Made by a program: the position numbers and the translations under genes. The notes under the pieces were generated by a model, which saw nothing but the letters and a program-made list of their open reading frames with translations, was not told the origin of the DNA and did no database searches. Below are positions 4,329-8,724 of a DNA stretch of 8,724 bases, piece by piece; within the stretch, counting starts at the first letter, position 1; the number at the start of each line of letters is the position of its first letter. The stretch comes from Anaerolinea sp. (GTDB lineage Bacteria > Chloroflexota > Anaerolineae > JAAEKA01), in contig JACSRL010000661.1 in NCBI GenBank assembly GCA_014879765.1, forward strand, positions 1-8,724, written 5' to 3'.

Positions 4329-6449
4329 ATGACTGATCAACCCAACAAGCCGGCGCCGCCGCGCGCCATGTCCGCAGCAATCGACACCCAGGGGGCGGGA
4401 CGGCCCTGGTTTGCCCGACAACACCGACGCCTTCTTCCCCTGGCCCTGTGCGCCCTGGCCGGCCTGGCATTGACGTTGCTGGCGCTGTTCAGCGCGCCGG
4501 CCCCGGCCGCTGCCCGCCCAGGCCAGCAGATCCCCACCGATCCCCCCTCGGCGCGCAACGGGCAGGCGCTCTACGTCGAGAACTGCGCCCCCTGCCACGG
4601 CGCCGCCGGTCTGGGCGATGGCCCCACGGCCGTGGACCTGCCTGATGTCGCTGCGCTGGTGCTGGCGGATCCCGAACGGGCGCGGCAGGCCACGCCGGCC
4701 GACTGGTTCGAGGTGATCAAAGAGGGGCGCATGGTGCAGATGATGCCCCCCTGGAAGAACCGGCTGAGCGACGCGCAGATCTGGGATGTGACGGCCTACG
4801 CGCTGGCCCTGCACAGCGGCGACGCGGCGCTGGCCCAGGGCGAGAAGGTATGGGGCCAGCAATGCGCGGCCTGCCACGGCGCGGGCGGCGCCGGCGATGG
4901 CCCGCAGGCAGTGGCCGATGGCCTGACCATGCCCGATCTGACCGACCCCGCGCTGGCGGCCAGCCGGTCGCTGGCCGATTGGCACGCGCTCACCGCCGCG
5001 GGCCAGGGTGCGATGCCCCCCTTCGCCGATGTCCTGTCCGACGAGGAGATCTGGGCCGCGGCGACCTATGCCCGCAGCTTCTCCTTCCAGCCGGCCATGG
5101 CCGCGGCCGCGCCGGCCGGCGCCGGCCAGTTGAGCGGCCACTTGCTCAATGGCACCACCGGCCAGCCGGTGCAGGCGCTGGTGACGCTCAACATCTTCGA
5201 CAATTTCCAGCCCATGCAGCCGCAACAGGTGGAGAGCGGCGCCGACGGCGCGTTCCGCTTTGAGGCTCTGCCCACCGGCGCCCAGTATGCGTTCATGCTG
5301 AGCACCCTCTACGGCGATGCCAGTTTCGGCAGCAACATCGTCCGCTTCACCGAGGGGCAGACGGCGCTGGATGTGCCGCTGCAGGTCTATGACGCCAGCG
5401 CAACCCCCGGCGAGATCACCGTCAACCTGGCGCAGTGGTTTATCGATTCGCACCAGGGCGCGCTGCTGGTCGGCGAGCTCTACCGCATCGACCATCAGAG
5501 CGACACCGTCTACACCGGCAGCGAGGAGATCGCGCCGGGCAAGAACGCGGTGTTGCGTCTGAACCTGCCGGCCGGGGCGACCTCGGTCACGCTGGACGGC
5601 GGCCAGATCGGCGAGCGTTTTGTGCGCACGGCCGAGGGGGTGGTGGACACCCAGCCGCTGCCGCCGGGGGGCACGCAGCTCCTGCTGCGCTATCTGCTGC
5701 CCACCGAGGGCGACCAGGCCGAGCTGGCCCACAGCGTCCCTTACCCGGTCCAGCGGCTGAATGTGCTGGTGATCGACGGCCTTGAAGTGAGCACACCTCT
5801 GCAAAGCCTGGGCGCGCAGACCGTCGCCGATGAGCAGTGGAACGGCTTCGAGGGGATCGATCTGCCGGCGGACGCGGCCATCAGCTTGCGCCTGGGCGGC
5901 CTGACCGAGGCCGGCGCGCCGCCGGCGGCGGCGGTGGATGCGCCCAGCGCCGCCGCGGTGGTGGCCCACAACCCCCGCCTGCTGTTCGGCGTCGGCGTGG
6001 CGTCGTTTTTGGCCCTGCTGGCCGTGCTGGCTGCCTATCTGTGGCTGAAGCCCCGGCCGGAGGAGGACGCGGCGCAACTGGCACCGGCGGCCGCGTCAGC
6101 CGGTGGATTGAGCAGGCTGCCCTATCGAAATCCACCGGCAGCCGCGTCAGCCGGTGGATTGAGTAGGCTGCCGTATCGAAATCCACCGGCTGGCGCGGCC
6201 GATCCCGCAGCCGAGCGGCAACGGCTGCTGGCCGCCATCGCCCAGTTGGATGATCTGTATGCGGCGGGGGAGCTGGATGCTGAGGATTATCAGCGCGCGC
6301 GGCTGGTGCAGAAGCGCAGTCTGGTGCTGGCCAGTCAGCAGATGGCGGACGGGGCACGGTCGGAGACCGGCCCGAGCGGTGACGGGGCACGGTCGGAGAC
6401 CGGCCCGAGCGGCGATGGCGATGGGGAGGGGGCGCGGGCAGGGCTGTGA
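4329..6449 (+). CDS. Membrane-anchored diheme c-type cytochrome embedded in the ccm cluster
   Basis: 706 residues. A signal segment (about 35-54, AxA-type site near 60-62) is followed by two cytochrome c domains: CAPCH at 86-90 with a likely Met ligand at 138/139 (MMPPW), and CAACH at 179-183 with Met229 (AMPPF). Residues about 266-353 look like a carboxypeptidase-regulatory/Ig-type beta domain (GHLLNGTTGQPV...GAFRFEALPTG); about 354-530 is further beta-rich sequence of unknown kind. A membrane helix at 551-573 leaves a cytoplasmic tail with a 17-residue repeat (about 587-620), a short helical segment (628-671, LDDLYAAGELDAEDY) and an 11-residue repeat (674-696). Its role may be electron transfer or redox support of heme ligation; this is inference. 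No Shine-Dalgarno is visible at ATG 4329, and ATG 4368 is an alternative that still precedes the signal. It overlaps ccmA by 4 nt. Confidence 0.85.
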   Translation: MTDQPNKPAPPRAMSAAIDTQGAGRPWFARQHRRLLPLALCALAGLALTLLALFSAPAPAAARPGQQIPTDPPSARNGQALYVENCAPCHGAAGLGDGPTAVDLPDVAALVLADPERARQATPADWFEVIKEGRMVQMMPPWKNRLSDAQIWDVTAYALALHSGDAALAQGEKVWGQQCAACHGAGGAGDGPQAVADGLTMPDLTDPALAASRSLADWHALTAAGQGAMPPFADVLSDEEIWAAATYARSFSFQPAMAAAAPAGAGQLSGHLLNGTTGQPVQALVTLNIFDNFQPMQPQQVESGADGAFRFEALPTGAQYAFMLSTLYGDASFGSNIVRFTEGQTALDVPLQVYDASATPGEITVNLAQWFIDSHQGALLVGELYRIDHQSDTVYTGSEEIAPGKNAVLRLNLPAGATSVTLDGGQIGERFVRTAEGVVDTQPLPPGGTQLLLRYLLPTEGDQAELAHSVPYPVQRLNVLVIDGLEVSTPLQSLGAQTVADEQWNGFEGIDLPADAAISLRLGGLTEAGAPPAAAVDAPSAAAVVAHNPRLLFGVGVASFLALLAVLAAYLWLKPRPEEDAAQLAPAAASAGGLSRLPYRNPPAAASAGGLSRLPYRNPPAGAADPAAERQRLLAAIAQLDDLYAAGELDAEDYQRARLVQKRSLVLASQQMADGARSETGPSGDGARSETGPSGDGDGEGARAGL
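6082..6190. repeat. 51-nt tandem repeat of REP-like palindromes inside the cytochrome gene
   Basis: Two copies with a period of 51 nt (6082-6139 and 6133-6190) differ at three bases. Each contains a perfect 11-bp inverted repeat, GCCGGTGGATT and AATCCACCGGC, with a 19-nt loop: 6099-6139 and 6150-6190. Because 51 is a multiple of three, the copies read as two 17-residue peptides (AASAGGLSRLPYRNPP type) right after the membrane helix. The palindromic form suggests a mobile or extragenic-type repeat taken into the coding frame. Confidence 0.85.
6348..6412. repeat. 33-nt tandem repeat with CGGTCGGAGACCGGCC palindrome
   Basis: The 32 nt at 6348-6379 recur exactly at 6381-6412 (period 33). They encode DGARSETGPSG twice near the C-terminus of the cytochrome. 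Each copy contains the 16-mer CGGTCGGAGACCGGCC (6357-6372 and 6390-6405), which folds as CGGTC-GGA-GACCG and recurs inverted at 7845-7860. Confidence 0.85.
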
Positions 6450-7147
6450 TCTACGTCAGCAAGCTCATCAAGGCCTTCGGCCGCCGGCCGGTGCTGCGTG
6501 GCATCGATCTGGAGGTGCCGGCCGGGCAGTCGGTGGCTCTCTTTGGCCCCAACGGCGCGGGCAAGACCACCCTGATCCGCATCATCGCCGGCCTGAGCCG
6601 GCTCAGCTCGGGCCAGGTGTTGTTGGGCGGCCAGGATGCCCAACAGGCCGGGCCCGCCCTGCGCCGCTACATCGGCTTTGTCTCGCACAATCCGCTGATC
6701 TACGACAACCTGACGGCCGAGGAGAATCTGCTCTTCTTTGGCCGCATGTACGAGACGCCGGAGCTGCCACAGCGCATCGATCAGGTGCTGGAGCAGGTGG
6801 GGCTGGCTGGCCGGCGCAAGGATGTGGTGCGCACTTTCAGCCGCGGCATGATCCAACGTCTGGCCATCGGCCGGGCCATCCTGCACAACCCGCCCATCCT
6901 GCTGCTGGACGAGCCGGACACCGGCCTGGACCAGCAGGCGGCCGACATGCTGCGCCGGTTGCTGGTGGAGCTGGGCAGCGGCGATCGCACCGTGCTGTTG
7001 ACCACCCACAACCTGGAGCGCGGCATCGAATGGGCCGACCGCGCGCTGATCCTGAACGGCGGCCGGGTGCGCTTCGACGCCCTCACCGGCGAGCTGGGCG
7101 GCGGCCACTTCCGCCGCATCTACAGCGAAACGGTGGGCGGCCTATGA
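6446..7147 (+). CDS. ccmA: Heme exporter ATP-binding protein CcmA
   Basis: 233 residues, a complete ABC ATPase of normal CcmA length. Walker A is GPNGAGKTT at 34-42; the Q-loop position has SHNPLIYDNLT at 80-90, with His in place of Gln; the signature is FSRGM at 131-135 instead of LSGGQ; Walker B is ILLLDEP at 151-157 with the D-loop GLD at 160-162; the switch His is H188 in TTHN. CcmA hydrolyses ATP at the cytoplasmic face of the CcmBC membrane complex and drives release of heme-loaded CcmE. Context decides the name over other ABC ATPases: ccmB and ccmC follow directly. The start is GTG 6446, whose GTGA overlaps the cytochrome stop, and the N-terminus MIYVSKLIKAFG aligns with the family. 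The gene overlaps ccmB by ATGA. Confidence 0.9.
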   Translation: MIYVSKLIKAFGRRPVLRGIDLEVPAGQSVALFGPNGAGKTTLIRIIAGLSRLSSGQVLLGGQDAQQAGPALRRYIGFVSHNPLIYDNLTAEENLLFFGRMYETPELPQRIDQVLEQVGLAGRRKDVVRTFSRGMIQRLAIGRAILHNPPILLLDEPDTGLDQQAADMLRRLLVELGSGDRTVLLTTHNLERGIEWADRALILNGGRVRFDALTGELGGGHFRRIYSETVGGL

Positions 7148-7815
7148 GCTATCTGCGCAAGGTGCTGGCCATCGTCTGGAAGGATGTGCGGGCCGAGCTG
7201 CGCACCAAGGACATCCTCAGCTCCATGCTGGTCTTCGCCGGACTGTCGGTGTTGATCTTCCAGTTCGCCTTCGATCTGCGGGCCGACAATGTGCGGCTGG
7301 TGCTGCCCGGCGTGCTGTGGATCGCCATCACCTTTGCCGGCGTGCTGGGGCTGAACCGCTCCTTCATCCTGGAGCAGGACCGCGGCTCGCTGGAGGGGCT
7401 GTTGCTGGCGCCGGTGGACCGCAGCGCGATCTACTTCGGCAAGCTGATCGGCAATCTGCTCTTCATTTTCATCGTCGAGCTGCTGCTGTTGCCGCTGATG
7501 ACGGTGTTGTTCAACGTCTGGCTGCTGTCGCCGGCCCTGCTGCTGGTGGTGGCGCTGGGCACCGTCGGCTATGCGGCCGTGGGCACCCTCTTCGCCGCGC
7601 TGAGCATCAACACCCGCGCGCGCGAGGTGATGCTGCCGATCCTGCTCTTTCCGGTGATGGTGCCGGTCTTCGTGGCCGGCGTGCAGGCCGTCAGCCGCCT
7701 GCTGGACGGCGATAGTCTGGCCGATATCGTGCGCTGGGTGCAGTTGCTGGTGGCCTATGACGCCATTTTTTTGGCCGCAGCTATGCTGTTGTTTGACTAC
7801 GTGGTCGAGGAATAA
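7144..7815 (+). CDS. ccmB: Heme exporter membrane protein CcmB
   Basis: 223 residues with six predicted membrane helices at about 23-42, 52-70, 102-125, 130-153, 162-182 and 198-218. Between helices 2 and 3 lies the family segment NRSFILEQDRGSLEGLLLAPVDRSAIYFGK (split here for reading: NRSFILEQDRG at 71-81, LEGLLLAPVDR at 83-93, YFGK at 97-100). CcmB is the integral membrane partner of CcmA. The ATG at 7144 overlaps the ccmA stop (ATGA), so the two are translationally coupled; only a weak GG-rich sequence precedes it. The last residues VVEE are followed by a TAA. No defects were seen. Confidence 0.92.
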   Translation: MSYLRKVLAIVWKDVRAELRTKDILSSMLVFAGLSVLIFQFAFDLRADNVRLVLPGVLWIAITFAGVLGLNRSFILEQDRGSLEGLLLAPVDRSAIYFGKLIGNLLFIFIVELLLLPLMTVLFNVWLLSPALLLVVALGTVGYAAVGTLFAALSINTRAREVMLPILLFPVMVPVFVAGVQAVSRLLDGDSLADIVRWVQLLVAYDAIFLAAAMLLFDYVVEE

Positions 7816-7843
7816 GTAACTGTCCAAAATTAACTTGGTGCTC

Positions 7844-7865
7844 TGGCCGGTCTCCGACCGAGCCA
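7844..7865. repeat. Dispersed palindrome, inverted copy, in the ccmB-ccmC gap
   Basis: TGGC-CGGTC (7844-7852) pairs with GACCG-GCCA (7856-7865, one bulged A at 7861) around a TCC loop. Its 16-mer at 7845-7860 is the exact reverse complement of the 16-mer found twice in the cytochrome gene. A wider 7-bp inverted pair, AGTAACT (7815-7821) and AGTTACT (7888-7894), brackets the element. The rest of this 101-nt gap is AT-rich; no convincing -35/-10 pair was found. Confidence 0.7.
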
Positions 7866-7906
7866 ACCCGCGATGTTATTTCTTGATAGTTACTAAAGGT
7901 CTCTAC

Positions 7907-7912
7907 AGGAGG
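7907..7912 (+). promoter_or_regulatory. Strong ribosome binding site of ccmC
   Basis: AGGAGG, 4 nt before the ATG at 7917. It is the strongest Shine-Dalgarno in the right block and fixes the ccmC start, consistent with ccmC not being coupled to ccmB by overlap. Confidence 0.8.
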
Positions 7913-7916
7913 TATC

Positions 7917-8657
7917 ATGGTGACAGCGAAGAAAACCCGCAGCGAGAGCAAGCTGTGGCCGGTGTTGTTGGTCGTGACGGCCGCGCTGATTGCGGTGGGC
8001 GTCTATCTGGCGGTGGCCTGGGCGCCCACGGCCGCCAACCTGCCCACCGTGGCCGAGCAGATGGCCCAGCGCATCTTCTATTTTCACGTGGCGGCCGGCT
8101 GGGTCGGCTACGTGGCCTTCGGCGTGACCGCCGCGGCAGGCATCCTCTACCTGCTCAAGCGCCAGCGCCGCTGGGATCACATGGCCGTCTCATCGGCTGA
8201 GATCGGCGTCGTCTTCACCGCGGCCAATCTGGTCAGCGGCGCCGTCTGGGCGCGGCCGACCTGGGGCACCTGGTGGTCGTGGGACGATCCGCGCCTGACC
8301 CTGGCCGCGATTGTGCTGTTGGTCTACATCGCCTATCTGATGCTGCGCAACGCCATCGACGAGCCGGAGCGCCGCGCCCGGCTGTCGTCGATCTACGGCA
8401 TCGTCGGATTTCTCAGCGTGCCCCTCTCCTTCATCTCCGTGCGCATCTGGCGCACCATTCATCCGGCCGTCATCGGCACGGCCAGCGACACCTCCCAGGG
8501 CGGCTTCGACATGAGCGGCAACATGGTGATGGTGTTGCTCTATGCGATCTTCACCTTCAGCCTGCTCTACGTGGTGCTGTTGCACTATCGCCTGCGGCTG
8601 GAGAACCTGCGCGAGCAGGTCGACGATCTCAAGATGCGCGCGCTGGCGGAGGCGTAA
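7917..8657 (+). CDS. ccmC: Heme-handling membrane protein CcmC
   Basis: 246 residues with six predicted membrane helices at about 15-35, 60-80, 93-110, 126-144, 158-178 and 201-223. The Trp-rich WWD motif of the heme-handling family lies at 111-124 (WARPTWGTWWSWDD). Two histidines expected to ligate heme flank it: H57 in FYFHVAAGW and H182 in RTIHPAVIG. CcmC loads heme onto CcmE outside the membrane and works with CcmAB. The related family member CcsA/CcmF is excluded by the short length and six-helix plan. The C-terminal tail (225-246) is charged and may form a short cytoplasmic helix. No small ccmD is recognisable directly after it. Confidence 0.93.
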   Translation: MVTAKKTRSESKLWPVLLVVTAALIAVGVYLAVAWAPTAANLPTVAEQMAQRIFYFHVAAGWVGYVAFGVTAAAGILYLLKRQRRWDHMAVSSAEIGVVFTAANLVSGAVWARPTWGTWWSWDDPRLTLAAIVLLVYIAYLMLRNAIDEPERRARLSSIYGIVGFLSVPLSFISVRIWRTIHPAVIGTASDTSQGGFDMSGNMVMVLLYAIFTFSLLYVVLLHYRLRLENLREQVDDLKMRALAEA

Positions 8658-8660
8658 GGT

Positions 8661-8690
8661 GAAGGATGAGTGATGAAGGATGAAGGATGA
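8661..8690 (+). repeat. Heptanucleotide repeat after ccmC
   Basis: GAAGGAT occurs at 8661, 8675 and 8682 with a degenerate copy (GAGTGAT) at 8668, giving a 7-nt period. The tract carries ATG codons in several frames together with AAGGA sequences. Two of them, ATG 8680 (MKDESGDRMVRG) and ATG 8687 (MNPEIGWCVVVH), stay open to the window edge, so a further gene may start here, with AAGGA at 8676-8680 placed 6 nt before ATG 8687. Too little is present to say which, or whether it is coding. Confidence 0.6.
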
Positions 8691-8724
8691 ATCCGGAGAT
8701 CGGATGGTGCGTGGTCGTTCACCG

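Noticed and set aside
4272..6077. Long open frame on the minus strand, 601 codons
   Set aside because: It lies wholly opposite the cytochrome gene and its composition (Arg, Gly, Gln and Ala rich, no recognisable domain) is that of an antisense shadow in high-GC DNA.
6082..6412. CRISPR-like array
   Set aside because: The units are adjacent tandem repeats with no variable spacers, and there are only two copies of each.
6446..7147. General drug-export ABC ATPase instead of CcmA
   Set aside because: The signature and Q-loop are atypical, but overlap with the cytochrome gene and ccmB and the nearby ccmC and ccmE make CcmA the better call.

Overview
The window is one stretch of a GC-rich bacterial chromosome. 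The organism is probably a member of the Chloroflexota (Caldilinea/Anaerolineae-like). This is inferred from the gene content, the CxxxY form of CcmE, and short palindromic repeats spread through coding and non-coding DNA; no marker gene settles it. All recognisable genes are on the + strand. No tRNA, rRNA, CRISPR array, transposase or integrase was seen.

Left block (about 97-3507). A perfect sigma70-like promoter (TTGACA-16-TATAAT) drives a tightly overlapping set: a BlaI/MecI-type repressor (217-654), a membrane M56 (BlaR1-like) metallopeptidase without a sensor domain (647-1597), and a lipoprotein made of three DsbA-like thioredoxin domains (1609-3507). This looks like a protease-relieved repressor switch controlling an extracytoplasmic thiol-disulfide enzyme. 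A strong hairpin with two alternative 3' arms follows (3530-3581).

Right block (about 3619-8657). This is a cytochrome c maturation (System I) cluster: ccmE (3741-4229), a membrane-anchored diheme cytochrome c of unknown role (4329-6449), ccmA (6446-7147), ccmB (7144-7815) and ccmC (7917-8657). ccmE has its own perfect promoter (TTGACA-17-TATACT), with a dyad around the -10 and a CRP-like site upstream. A rho-independent terminator lies just before the cytochrome gene. CcmE carries CxxxY instead of the usual heme-binding HxxxY, as in the described System I* variant. CcmABC would move or handle heme and CcmE would chaperone it outside the membrane; the diheme cytochrome is a likely client or partner. 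ccmF, ccmG and ccmH are not in the window and may lie to the right.

Repeats are the other theme. There is a 39-nt tandem repeat at the left edge. Two in-frame palindromic tandem repeats lie inside the 3' end of the cytochrome gene; one of their palindromes recurs inverted between ccmB and ccmC. A heptanucleotide repeat closes the right edge. The most notable points are the BlaI-M56-triple DsbA module beside a CxxxY ccm cluster, and palindromic elements that appear to have been absorbed in frame into a gene.
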